DNA of 59,283 nt, taken from positions 1 through 59,283 of the forward strand of contig JBHJHD010000112.1 of assembly GCA_050331115.1 (NCBI GenBank). The letters run 5' to 3'. Positions 26,444 through 35,216 of the stretch are shown one piece after another. A model generated the notes under the pieces. It searched no databases. It was given only the letters and a program-made list of their open reading frames with translations, and was not told the DNA's origin. Source of the stretch: JBCCAG01 sp050331115 (lineage in GTDB: Bacteria; Cyanobacteriota; Cyanobacteriia; CAKZMO01). Position numbers and translations under genes: made by a program. The number at the start of each line of letters is the position of its first letter. The stretch's first letter is position 1.

Positions 26444-27412
26444 TCAAAGCTCTAGATGAGAAATCTGGGCACCATCGCCATCCAGCTTTGGGCAAAGCAC
26501 GCTTGCGCTGACGCCATGGGCGCGCCAGGCGTCAGCAATCGCCTCTGCGACGCGGCTTGCCTTGGCCTGCTCAGCGATCGCTAGGAGGGTCGGCCCGGCA
26601 CCGCTAATCACTAGACCGCAGGCTCCCGCCTCAAGGGCAGCGCCATACACCGCGTCGTACCCGGCGATTAGCGTCTTGCGGTAGGGCTGATGGAGCTCGT
26701 CTTCGAGGGCTGCCCCGAGCCACTGCTGCTGCCCCGTTTCTAGCCCACGCACCAGCAGCCCTACGCGAGAGGCGCTGAAGACAGCATTGGCCAAGCCATA
26801 CTCCTTGGGTAAAACACCCCGCGCCGTCGCCGTTGAGAGCTCAAAGTCAGGCACGCCCAGGACGGGCGCCAAGGACCGATGCCACTCGATAGGGCAAACC
26901 AGGGGCCCCTGAGGTGTAGATACCGTCAGCTGGCACCCGCCCACTAAGGCCGGCACCACGTTGTCGGGATGGCCCTCGATGGCGATCGCAAGCTTCAAGA
27001 TTTCATCACGGCTGAGGGGCGAGCCGCTCAAAGCGTTAGCGCCCAAGAGACCGCCTACGATTGCGGTTGCCGAACTGCCGAGCCCCCGGGCCAGCGGCAC
27101 GCTCAGATCGATAGCAAGATGTATGGGCGGAGGCCCTTGGTCTACGCTCTGATAGAGCTGATGGAATGCTCGATAAGCCAGATTGCTGCGGTTTGTGGCC
27201 ACGCGTTCCGCTTCGGGGCCGGTGACTTCGATCTCTAATACGTTTCCTAGCGCGTTCTTTGGCGCGCCCTCTAACGCCCTCCCTGGCGCATCGCTGCGCG
27301 TAAACGTAAACCGGTTATAGAGAGTCAAGGCTGCCCCCAAGCAGTCGAAGCCGGGGCCAAGGTTAGCGGTTGTAGCAGGAACGGTGACGGTGACAGATCG
27401 ATATTGCGTCAT
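26444..27412 (-). CDS. thrB: Homoserine kinase
   Basis: GHMP-family kinase that phosphorylates homoserine with ATP in threonine synthesis. The 322-residue sequence starts MTQYRSVTVTVPATTANLGPGFDCLG and contains the GHMP ATP-binding loop PLARGLGSSATAIVGG. The third motif GACGLVISGAGPTLLAI is near the C-terminus. A short insertion, GRALEGAPKNALGN (around residues 43-57), precedes the first strand. The gene is isolated from other threonine genes here. A strong terminator separates it from the upstream AlkP-type gene. Confidence 0.96.
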   Translation of the reverse strand: MTQYRSVTVTVPATTANLGPGFDCLGAALTLYNRFTFTRSDAPGRALEGAPKNALGNVLEIEVTGPEAERVATNRSNLAYRAFHQLYQSVDQGPPPIHLAIDLSVPLARGLGSSATAIVGGLLGANALSGSPLSRDEILKLAIAIEGHPDNVVPALVGGCQLTVSTPQGPLVCPIEWHRSLAPVLGVPDFELSTATARGVLPKEYGLANAVFSASRVGLLVRGLETGQQQWLGAALEDELHQPYRKTLIAGYDAVYGAALEAGACGLVISGAGPTLLAIAEQAKASRVAEAIADAWRAHGVSASVLCPKLDGDGAQISHLEL

Positions 27413-27474
27413 CTAGACAGTTTGTGGGCGGTGAGCAGCAATACATAATTTACCAGGCCGTCTTCCTAAGAAAA

Positions 27475-27518
27475 CGCGATCGCCCTAAGCCGAGGCAGGT
27501 CGGCTTAGGGCGATCGCG
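27475..27518 (-). terminator. Intrinsic terminator built from two HIP1 sites
   Basis: Perfect 19-bp inverted repeat with a 6-nt loop. Each arm begins with the HIP1 octamer GCGATCGC followed by CCTAAGCCGA. Read on the minus strand it is followed by TTTT, fitting a terminator for the AlkP-superfamily gene whose stop lies about 55 bp before it. Confidence 0.8.
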
Positions 27519-27571
27519 CTCGATAGCGCGAGGTAGAGTCAATTGCGAATGGCCGCTGGCCCTGATGATCG

Positions 27572-29239
27572 CTAGCCCACGGAAGCTTCCGTCTTAAGAA
27601 GCGCGATCGCCTCCCCCTGTAAATATTCGGGAATTGGAGCGCCTACAAGGGCCAAAATCGTAGGTGAAATATCGAGGGCATGCCTTCCAGATACCGTTGT
27701 GGAGGGCTCAATGCCGGGGCCGCTGGCGACGAAAAAGCCTTCTGGGCGATGGCTTCCCGAGCGGTAGTGGGGAACCGGGCCGATTCGTCCGACGTCTGGA
27801 CTCTCAATTGAATCACTTGCGTACTCCTCCTGCCAAACGACAACGATATCTGCATCCGGCAGTCTAGAGTCGTCCTCCGTCGGCGACTGGCGCGTGCGGA
27901 TGATCTCCTGCGCCATCGGAACGCCCGTCCTAGCGTCCTTCATCTGGCGAATCTTCTCGACCAGCTGATCACAGAAGGCATCATAGTCCTCTGGCGCTAC
28001 CAGCCCGTTTGGTTCGCGGCCCTTCAAGTTGACCCGCACGTAGCCTTCGGCAAAGCTAGGTAGGGCAAACGCTTTCATACTTGGCCACAGCGGCGCGTAC
28101 CACGCTGCGGGCTGGAATGGAACGATCCTCGTCTTTCGCCCTAGGCGAAATGGAGAGATGAGCTCTCCCTCACGCTCGGGGTCAATTAGGCCCTCAACCA
28201 ACTTGTAGAGTTTGTTAGGCACCCGGCGACGTAGGAAGGTGCGCAACCAGCTGGTGTCGTGTTTGGTGCCCCAGATGTGGCGCTCCCAGAAATTGTTTTC
28301 CATTTTAGCCAGCGGCGGCTCTAGCTCGGCGCCAGAGTTCTCCCGGCTAAAGAGCTGGGTCTGACCTGGGAAATTTAGCCGATATAAAAATTCCGGCAGG
28401 ATGGTTGTGCTGGGCAGATCCATCGTGTTGGGTCCCATGCCGTGGGCCGAGAATACTAGAACGCGGGCATTGTCTGGTGCCTTGCTGAGAATCTCTCCGA
28501 TGGCTTTGTCTATTGCCTCAAAGCATTCCAGCATTGGGTCTACCGTGACTTGAGACTTAAAGGTTTCGTAGAGGGGATGATCGGGCTGGCTGAGCTGCCA
28601 GAAATTGTGGCCTGCTGAATGGGCCTCACCGAAGACGGTAACAAATAGGTCCCAAGGCTCCTGCTGCAGAATTTCCTGACAGATGGCGGAACGGCGGGCT
28701 ATTCCTTCTTTTAGCGTGTTTCTGAGACGATTCGTTGTTTTTAGATCGAGGCATACAGAATAGTCTTTGTGCAGCCCCGGGTGTGCCCCATGGGTTTTGA
28801 CCAGTTCCCCAAACAGCTCTGGGGGTAGAGAGCCGCTGGGGATCTGAGGCGAGTGGGCTCCCCATGCGGCCACCTGTACGCCGCTGATATTCTCGTTCAA
28901 TCGAACCTGGGGTACGTCAAATGCGGCCACCCGGTAGTCCTGTCCTAGCGCATAAAATGGCGGAAATTCTTCATACTCGTAAGCGGCTCGGGTTTCGAGC
29001 TTATATGAGCCTTTCCTAAACCTCAAGGGAGACCAGTATCCGGTCTTGTGGGGCCGGCAGCCCGTTGCAAAGGTAGTCCAAGGCGTTTCAGCGCTGAACG
29101 CGGAGAAATTCTCGAGTAGACCATAGGCTCCCTGCTTGCGCAGACGAGCTAGGTTCTTGAGATAGCCCTGGTCCATCCAAGCGTCGAGGACATCTGGCTG
29201 TGCGGCGTCTAATCCGATTGCAATAACTGGAGCTTTCAT
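27572..29239 (-). CDS. AlkP-superfamily phosphodiesterase/nucleotide pyrophosphatase-like protein
   Basis: Product of 555 residues from ATG 29239 (MKAPVIAIGLDAAQPDVL); the frame is open to 29380 but the upstream part is not family-like. Alkaline-phosphatase-superfamily marks are the first Asp in GLDAAQP, the nucleophile Thr in SAETPWTTFATGCRPH, the metal site FGEAHSAGHNFW and a C-terminal HYRSGSHRPEGFF. The usual metal-binding Asp of the S-D-H-G motif is Ala here (FSAHGMGPN), a variation that may be subfamily-wide. There is no signal peptide. It probably hydrolyses a phosphate or sulfate ester. The substrate is unknown. A polysaccharide export cluster begins about 1.1 kb away. Confidence 0.8.
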   Translation of the reverse strand: MKAPVIAIGLDAAQPDVLDAWMDQGYLKNLARLRKQGAYGLLENFSAFSAETPWTTFATGCRPHKTGYWSPLRFRKGSYKLETRAAYEYEEFPPFYALGQDYRVAAFDVPQVRLNENISGVQVAAWGAHSPQIPSGSLPPELFGELVKTHGAHPGLHKDYSVCLDLKTTNRLRNTLKEGIARRSAICQEILQQEPWDLFVTVFGEAHSAGHNFWQLSQPDHPLYETFKSQVTVDPMLECFEAIDKAIGEILSKAPDNARVLVFSAHGMGPNTMDLPSTTILPEFLYRLNFPGQTQLFSRENSGAELEPPLAKMENNFWERHIWGTKHDTSWLRTFLRRRVPNKLYKLVEGLIDPEREGELISPFRLGRKTRIVPFQPAAWYAPLWPSMKAFALPSFAEGYVRVNLKGREPNGLVAPEDYDAFCDQLVEKIRQMKDARTGVPMAQEIIRTRQSPTEDDSRLPDADIVVVWQEEYASDSIESPDVGRIGPVPHYRSGSHRPEGFFVASGPGIEPSTTVSGRHALDISPTILALVGAPIPEYLQGEAIALLKTEASVG

Positions 29240-29353
29240 AAATTTTTGTCCTAAAATAGCACTCAAGCTGTGGCGTCCTAATGCTTTTTGATGCGGTCTG
29301 GTGACTGATATAACAGCCAGCCATCTGCGGCTTAAAAATGCGTTTAGCCCTGC

Positions 29354-29422
29354 GCATGTAGCTTCAACAAGCTGGTGCATGTAGCTTCAACAAGCTGGTG
29401 TATGCAGCTTCAACTAGCTGAC
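29354..29422. repeat. Three tandem copies of a 23-bp repeat
   Basis: Units start at 29354, 29377 and 29400. The first two are identical, beginning GCATGTAGCTTCAACAAGCT, and the third differs at a few positions. Each holds a small inverted repeat, AGCTT-CAAC-AAGCT. There are no spacers, so it is not a CRISPR. Confidence 0.85.
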
Positions 29423-29459
29423 CACCCTTGGGCCCAGCACACCCTCTGCTAGTACGTCT

Positions 29460-29505
29460 ACTACGGAGCTTCTGCAGCTATTACTGCGGAGCTTCTGCAG
29501 CTATA
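29460..29505. repeat. Two tandem copies of a related 23-bp repeat
   Basis: Units at 29460-29482 and 29483-29505 share GGAGCTTCTGCAGCTAT and differ at two positions. Like the preceding array they have a 23-bp period and an AGCT...AGCT core, suggesting a common origin. Confidence 0.75.
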
Positions 29506-30376
29506 CAGGTAGGTTACCCAAGGTATAATTTGAATATAAAGCCGCATTTAGATCATTTGTGCGAACTCTCTGTAAGGAACTTACAAAGATTGATGCACGG
29601 TTACGAATAGGCTGACGATGGAAGCAGCTACGGAGATGACGGAACCTACGGATTAAAAGTTCCCTGTAGCATATCACTTCCTCAAGCTCTACCAAAAAAC
29701 CAGCGAGCCCTGGCGCAGTGAATTTCTGTGCTACGCTAAACTGTATTGCGCAAGGCGCTAAAGTTCGGCAAGTTTGCATTCTGCGAGCGATCGCTCAGCA
29801 ATTACCTGTAGTCAATAATTTCGGTAGCGAGAGCGTTGGCAACCCTCGAGCGTGATGTCTTGCTCGCCCAAATCGTTTCCTACAGGCGTGAGATAGGCTG
29901 ATAGCCCGGGTAAAACCCTGCGGCTGGCTTGATTGGCTCGGTAAAGCGCTGCTATCTACCGATAAACCCAGAAATCAGACAATTTCAGCGTGCTTCAGCC
30001 AGGGCAAGATGCATGTGTAATTAGTGAACTGTCTTGATACAGGCTTTATCAAGCTTCTCAAAAAAGCTAGTTTTTATTAAGAGTCCTCGCGGCAGCCGGT
30101 AGCCGTGAATTTTTGCATCAATATAGATAGGCAGGCTATAAATTATATGGCTACGTCTCTTGTTCCCGCACCTGGCTTGAAAATATTGAGCTAGGGCAGT
30201 GGCGAGAGGCGATCGAACAGGGTGGGTGCATCTCAAAATTGCAGCTTCGGTTCTATTGGGAAATTTCGTCCAGCATCTAGGACGTTGACTCAAGCAGGTG
30301 ATTTACTCGCAGGTTGCGGGTATCTTCTTCATAAAGAGAGACCGAATAATTGTCTTGTCAGATTTTAGTTAGCAGC

Positions 30377-31501
30377 ATGATTACCAGATTTACCCGCGGT
30401 ATTCTACAGACGCTCACCTTTGGCCTACTTACGGCGGGACTCGTCTCTGGCGCTTCCGCAGCAGAACCCGGCAACGAGTCTCTCTCTCTGCCGCTGTCCT
30501 CTCCAGAAGAGCCTCAAGCTGAGGTCCTTACAGGGCCTATCGCTGAGACGCCCTATGTTCTAGGGGTCGGAGACGAGATTCAAATTGATATTTTCAACGT
30601 TCCCGAGTTCAGCGGTCCGAACGGGCTGTACGTAATTCCGGTAGACGGTACGCTTCGTCTCCCCTGGGTCGGTCGGGTCGTGGTGCAGGGGCTTAGCATC
30701 GACGAGGCGGAGACTGCTATCGAGCAGGCCTACGCCCCCCTCTTGACCGAGCCTGATGTGACGCTCAAACTTCTGTTCCCTCGCCCGCTGACCGTTGCGG
30801 TATTGGGAGAGGTCGGCCGCCCCGGCACCTACTCGCTTCGCTTTGACGAGGGCACCCAATCTGAGCTGAGCGTCGACCGCACTGCCCAGTGGCCCAATGT
30901 TACTCAAGCTATTCAGCTGGCAGGCGGCATCACCCAGAAAGCGGATATTCGCGACATTCGGGTTCGCCGCCAGCGCCTAGGCACTGACCAAGTGATCACC
31001 GTCAACCTCTGGGCGCTGCTTAAAGATGGCGAAATTTATCAAGACATTAACCTCAGAGACGGCGACACGATTGTTGTACCTGAGGCAACAGCGCTTGGGC
31101 CGGCCGAGCTGACTCAGCTTGCAGACGCAAATTTCTCTCCCGATGTCATCGGCGTCAACGTGGTTGGTGAAGTGGTCACGCCAGGTCTAGTTGAAGTCGA
31201 GCCTAACACTACGCTGAATCAGGCTATCCTAGCGGCGGGCGGATTCACCGACGCGCGGGCGCGGCGGCGGCGGGTTGAGCTAGTGCGCCTCAAAGCTGAC
31301 GGAACCGTGGCCAAGCGGCGCATCGAAGTCGATTTGACGGCAGGCGTCGATGAGGAGGAAAATCCACCCCTACAGCCTGGAGATGTGGTGATTGTCGAGC
31401 GCAACAATACCGCCCGCACGTCAGATGCCCTTGAGCTATTCCTCAATCCAGTCGGCGGCGTCCTAGGGATTATCAGTGATGTTTTTGATCTGTTTGATTG
31501 A
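30377..31501 (+). CDS. Polysaccharide export outer-membrane protein (Wza/GumB family)
   Basis: Forms the outer-membrane/periplasmic channel for exopolysaccharide. I start at ATG 30377 (MITRFTRGILQTLTF), giving 374 residues with a Sec signal peptide ending GLVSGASA. The polysaccharide-export domain follows (YVLGVGDEIQIDIFNVPEF, VPVDGTLRLPWVG region, about 57-140), then two SLBB domains (about 143-245 and 258-345, with VLGEVGRPGTYSL and VVGEVVTPGLVEV). There is no lipobox cysteine, unlike E. coli Wza. The next gene on the strand is its expected inner-membrane partner. Confidence 0.92.
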   Translation: MITRFTRGILQTLTFGLLTAGLVSGASAAEPGNESLSLPLSSPEEPQAEVLTGPIAETPYVLGVGDEIQIDIFNVPEFSGPNGLYVIPVDGTLRLPWVGRVVVQGLSIDEAETAIEQAYAPLLTEPDVTLKLLFPRPLTVAVLGEVGRPGTYSLRFDEGTQSELSVDRTAQWPNVTQAIQLAGGITQKADIRDIRVRRQRLGTDQVITVNLWALLKDGEIYQDINLRDGDTIVVPEATALGPAELTQLADANFSPDVIGVNVVGEVVTPGLVEVEPNTTLNQAILAAGGFTDARARRRRVELVRLKADGTVAKRRIEVDLTAGVDEEENPPLQPGDVVIVERNNTARTSDALELFLNPVGGVLGIISDVFDLFD

Positions 31502-31728
31502 CTGATGCTAATTCAGCGATCGCCCAGAGATTTTGCGTTCACCAAAGACGTCAAGTTTAGATACCATTTTCTAGCTACCCAGCTCTGCTGAAAGGCACCG
31601 TAGACGTAAATTCTATTCTAAACACGCAAGAAAAAGGCATTTGGCGGTGTTCCCATAGGCCTACGAGCACAGCTAAGTCCTTGCTATCAGTTCACTCTAC
31701 TCCGTAGGCAAACAGCTTAGAGGTAATA

Positions 31729-33978
31729 ATGCAGACGAACCAAGAGCCTTCAATATCCGCACTTGCTCGGGCTGGCAGTGTCCCAAGACCAGCCCCGATT
31801 GTCGAGGCTGAAGTCGAAGAGCAGGAGCAAAAAGGCCTAGACTTTGGCCCCCTAATGCGCACCATTCAGCGTAAAGCCTGGCTCATTATTGGCGTTACGG
31901 TAGTCTGTGCGGCTGGAGCCTATCTCAAAGCTTCGGATGCTGCCGACACCTACCAGAGTCAGTTTCGCCTGCTAGTTGAACCCCTCTCTCCTGAGGCAAC
32001 CCTTTCAGAACCGGCAGCGGTGACCCGGGGGACGCGAACCGTACCTCAGCGGGGCGCTGAGTTTGACTATGACACCCAGCTCGTTATCCTCAAAAGTAGC
32101 GCTGTGCTGTCCGACGTGGTCGAGCGAGTCCAAGCCCAACCCCAGTATGCAGACTTTACGGCGGGCGACTTGACCAGCGGCCTGAGCATCAAGCGATGCT
32201 GTACGGTCTCTAATGGTCCGACAACGAGCCTTCAAGAGACGAAGATGATTGAGTCTCTTTATGAGGGCGAGGACCCAGAGCTGGTTCTGTTTGTCTCCGA
32301 AACGCTGTCCAATCGGTTTTTGGAGTATTCACTCGAGGAGCGTAAAACCCGCATCGGAGAGGGCGTCAGGTTTATTGACGAGCAGCTCCCTGAGCTAGAG
32401 CAGCGGGTCGCGACCCTGCAAAATCAGCTGCAGTCGCTCCAGCAGAGGTATTTTGTCAATGACCCTACCGCTGAAGGCAATCAAATCTCCGATCAGATTC
32501 GCCAGATTACGGCAGAGAAGCTTGCCGTCCAGCAGCAGCTTCAGGAGCAGCGGCAGCTCAATAACAGCCTGCAGAGTCAGCTCGGACTGTCTATCGATGA
32601 AGCTGTTGCAGCCTCGGCCCTAAGTGAGGACCCAATCTATGCGGACTTGAGGGCTCAGCTGCAAGAGGTTGAAAATCAAATTGCCATAGAGTCTGTCCGC
32701 TTCAGCGACGCGAGCCCGGTTATTCGTTCCCTGCGTCAGCAGCAGAGCAATCTCTCAAGTCTGCTCTCAAACAGAGCCCAAGAAGTTATCGGTCAAAATA
32801 TCGCTGGCGGCGCTGCCAATGCGGAAACTCTGCCGCTACAGAACTCAATTCGACTCGGCATTACCCAGCAGCTGATCGATTCAGTTAATCAGCTCGAGGT
32901 GCTTGAGGCCCGCAACCAAGCGCTCAACCAAAGCCAAGGGTTTTGGGCCCAGCAAGCCGAGCGCTTTCCGGCGGTTGCCCGTCAGTACAACGAGCTGCAG
33001 CGGCAGCTTACGCTGGCGGTCCAGACCCTTGACCAGCTTCTCACCCAGCGAGAGACGCTCAAGGTTGAGGCGGCTCAAACCGAAATTCCCTGGGAGCTCG
33101 TTTCAGAGCCCAGCCTATCCTACGACGACAGTGGCGCTCCAGTTCCTGTAGAAAATGACCTCACCCAAACCATCGGCTTAGGCGTCATTGCTGGTCTCTT
33201 CCTCGGCACGCTGGCCGCCGTTTTGTTAGAGCGTCAGCGAGATGTGTTTTACACGTCTGCAGATGTAGAATCTGCTACGTCGCTACCGATTGTTGGCCTC
33301 CTCCCCTACAGCGAGCAGGACCTCAACTTCCCGGACACAGCGGCTCTAGATGCCCAAGGGATGCGATCGCCCTTCCAGCAGGCCGTCCAGTCGCTTTACA
33401 CGCGGGTCAACTTTCTCTCTCCAAATCAAGACGTCAGGTCTTTAGCCGTCTGCGCCGTTGAGGAGGGCGATGGTGGGTCAATGCTGGCCATGAATTTGGC
33501 TAGAACAGCGTCAGCTAGCGGCAAGCGGGTCTTGCTGGTCGACGCCAATATAGAAGCGCCTAGGCTACACCGAGCCCTCGGCGTCGCTAACACAGAGGGG
33601 CTCGGCGACCTGCTGAGCAGCAAGGCCCACTCGGCTATTGATCGGGTGATTCAGAAAACTTCAATCGATAACCTCTACGTTCTAACCGCCGGAAACGTAC
33701 TGCAAAAGGAGCCCGAGAAGTTGGCGTCTCCAGTTATGTCACAGCTCGTCGACGTGCTGCAGCAGCAGTTTGACCTAGTTATCTACGATACTCCTAACCT
33801 GTCAGAATTTACGGAGGCGACGTTCGTAAGTAGCTATACCGATGGCGTTCTCTTGGTTGTTGGTCTAGAAGAAACCAAGCGTACCCAGTTCTCAAAAGTG
33901 ATTGAAGATCTCAAGAGCTTTCGTCTACGGTGCTTGGGTGTAGTGGCCAACGATATCCATGGTGTGGTGTCGGCGTAA
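31729..33978 (+). CDS. Polysaccharide co-polymerase with degenerate BY-kinase domain (Wzc/GumC family)
   Basis: Inner-membrane protein of 749 residues controlling polysaccharide chain length and export. An N-terminal Wzz domain has a first membrane helix at about 50-68 (KAWLIIGVTVVCAAGAYL). A periplasmic coiled-coil region rich in Gln, Leu and Glu spans about 215-460, a second helix is near 482-502 and a cytoplasmic BY-kinase-like domain runs from about 540. In that domain the P-loop reads EEGDGGS (578-584), so the Walker A lysine is Gly583. Walker A' Asp605 and Walker B Asp687 remain. No C-terminal tyrosine cluster is present. It is probably a kinase-dead form. The next gene follows without a gap. 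Confidence 0.9.
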   Translation: MQTNQEPSISALARAGSVPRPAPIVEAEVEEQEQKGLDFGPLMRTIQRKAWLIIGVTVVCAAGAYLKASDAADTYQSQFRLLVEPLSPEATLSEPAAVTRGTRTVPQRGAEFDYDTQLVILKSSAVLSDVVERVQAQPQYADFTAGDLTSGLSIKRCCTVSNGPTTSLQETKMIESLYEGEDPELVLFVSETLSNRFLEYSLEERKTRIGEGVRFIDEQLPELEQRVATLQNQLQSLQQRYFVNDPTAEGNQISDQIRQITAEKLAVQQQLQEQRQLNNSLQSQLGLSIDEAVAASALSEDPIYADLRAQLQEVENQIAIESVRFSDASPVIRSLRQQQSNLSSLLSNRAQEVIGQNIAGGAANAETLPLQNSIRLGITQQLIDSVNQLEVLEARNQALNQSQGFWAQQAERFPAVARQYNELQRQLTLAVQTLDQLLTQRETLKVEAAQTEIPWELVSEPSLSYDDSGAPVPVENDLTQTIGLGVIAGLFLGTLAAVLLERQRDVFYTSADVESATSLPIVGLLPYSEQDLNFPDTAALDAQGMRSPFQQAVQSLYTRVNFLSPNQDVRSLAVCAVEEGDGGSMLAMNLARTASASGKRVLLVDANIEAPRLHRALGVANTEGLGDLLSSKAHSAIDRVIQKTSIDNLYVLTAGNVLQKEPEKLASPVMSQLVDVLQQQFDLVIYDTPNLSEFTEATFVSSYTDGVLLVVGLEETKRTQFSKVIEDLKSFRLRCLGVVANDIHGVVSA

Positions 33979-35193
33979 ATGGAACAGCCCATAGTGATCT
34001 ACCAACTGCTGCTTCAGGCCGGTGAACTCAGCGCGCTTGCTGCAGCCCTCTTGCTCGTTACTCCCATTGGCGTTGTGTTTGTAGAGTGCATGGCGGCTCT
34101 GTTGCCCAGTCGCCGTCATAGCAGTGATGCCTCCACGCCAAGTACCGCAATCTTGATTCCAGCCCACAACGAGGCCGCAATCATCGCCGAGACCCTTACC
34201 GCGGTGATGTCAAACGGCCAAGATGCAGCAGCGGTCCACGTGGTCGCCGATAACTGTACAGACGATACGGCATCTATATGCCGTGACTTTGGCGCGACCG
34301 TCCTTGAGCGCCACGACTCGGTAAACCGAGGTAAGGGCTATGCACTTGACTATGGACTCCGTCACCTGGACAGCGATCCGCCCCAGACCGTTGTCATGGT
34401 CGACGCGGACTGCACCGCTGCCCCCGATGCGCTAGCGCAAATTGCCAGCTGGTCTTCAAAGACCGATAGGCCGGTTCAAGCGGTCTATCTGATGGACGTG
34501 CCGCCCAATCCGAGCCCGTCGGACTCCCTCTCCGCCCTGGCCTTTCTGGTCAAAAACTGGGTGCGTCCTTCGGGGCTAGCCCGCATGGGTTTGCCTTGCT
34601 TGCTGACGGGAACCGGTATGGCGTTTCCCTGGTCCGTGATTCGCTCCGCGCCGCTGGCTAGCGGCAACATCGTCGAAGATATGCAGCTTGGCCTAGATCT
34701 GGCGATCGCGGGCTATCCGCCGCAGTTTTGCCCCACTGCTCGGGTGACCGGCAGACTGCCCCAAAACGAAGATGCGGCCAAAGGCCAGCGCAAGCGTTGG
34801 GAGCATGGACATCTGAGCACGATGATGACTCAGGTGCCGCAATTGCTCCAGCAGGCGCTCGTTCAGCGCCGCTTCGATCTCTTCGCTCTAGCGCTGGAGC
34901 TTTTGGTGCCGCCGCTGTCGCTTATCGTGATGCTGTGGGCTACAGCCTTAGTTCTATCTGGCTTGGTTGCGCTGCTGGGGGGCGCTGCTGCGCCGTTCTA
35001 TCTGCTTGCGGCAGAAGGTGCTCTGATTTTGGTGGCCATCGTCGGGGCCTGGGCAAAGTTCGGGCAGGGTCACGTGTCTGGGGTAGCGCTACTGATGGCA
35101 CCCCTATACGTGGCTTGGAAAATTCCGCTATACGTCGCGTTTCTCGTTAACCGCCAGACAGATTGGGTCCGCACTGAGCGGGATGTCACCTAG
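33979..35193 (+). CDS. Family 2 glycosyltransferase, membrane-bound
   Basis: Processive-type GT2 enzyme of 404 residues that would assemble or extend a polysaccharide at the inner membrane. It has an N-terminal helix (about 10-38), the nucleotide-sugar site AILIPAHNEAAIIAET, DXD-type VMVDADCTA, acceptor Asp in VEDMQLGLDL and the QRKRWEHG motif, then three or four C-terminal helices. The start codon directly follows the stop of the co-polymerase gene (TAA ATG), indicating translational coupling. With the two upstream genes it forms a small exopolysaccharide cassette. The sugar is unknown. Confidence 0.92.
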   Translation: MEQPIVIYQLLLQAGELSALAAALLLVTPIGVVFVECMAALLPSRRHSSDASTPSTAILIPAHNEAAIIAETLTAVMSNGQDAAAVHVVADNCTDDTASICRDFGATVLERHDSVNRGKGYALDYGLRHLDSDPPQTVVMVDADCTAAPDALAQIASWSSKTDRPVQAVYLMDVPPNPSPSDSLSALAFLVKNWVRPSGLARMGLPCLLTGTGMAFPWSVIRSAPLASGNIVEDMQLGLDLAIAGYPPQFCPTARVTGRLPQNEDAAKGQRKRWEHGHLSTMMTQVPQLLQQALVQRRFDLFALALELLVPPLSLIVMLWATALVLSGLVALLGGAAAPFYLLAAEGALILVAIVGAWAKFGQGHVSGVALLMAPLYVAWKIPLYVAFLVNRQTDWVRTERDVT

Positions 35194-35216
35194 AACTAGA
35201 CCCGCAAAAGCAGGCC

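Larger units (their letters stand above)
29240..30376. other. Long gene-free stretch before the exopolysaccharide cluster
   Basis: No convincing gene in about 1.1 kb. It holds two short tandem repeat arrays (29354-29422 and 29460-29505) and AT-rich DNA. Two minus-strand frames (29501-29779, 30021-30293) have no recognisable features. It must contain the promoters for the divergent AlkP-type and export genes. Confidence 0.6.

Noticed and set aside
29354..29505. CRISPR array
   Set aside because: Repeats are directly adjacent without unique spacers, and no cas genes are present.
29600..29660. SRP RNA, because of a GGAAGCAGC word
   Set aside because: The surrounding sequence does not form the SRP hairpin, and the word alone is not diagnostic.
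29501..29779. Minus-strand 92-codon frame
   Set aside because: Starts or ends in repeats and AT-rich DNA; no family likeness.
30021..30293. Minus-strand 90-codon frame
   Set aside because: No recognisable domain or start signal; treated as chance.
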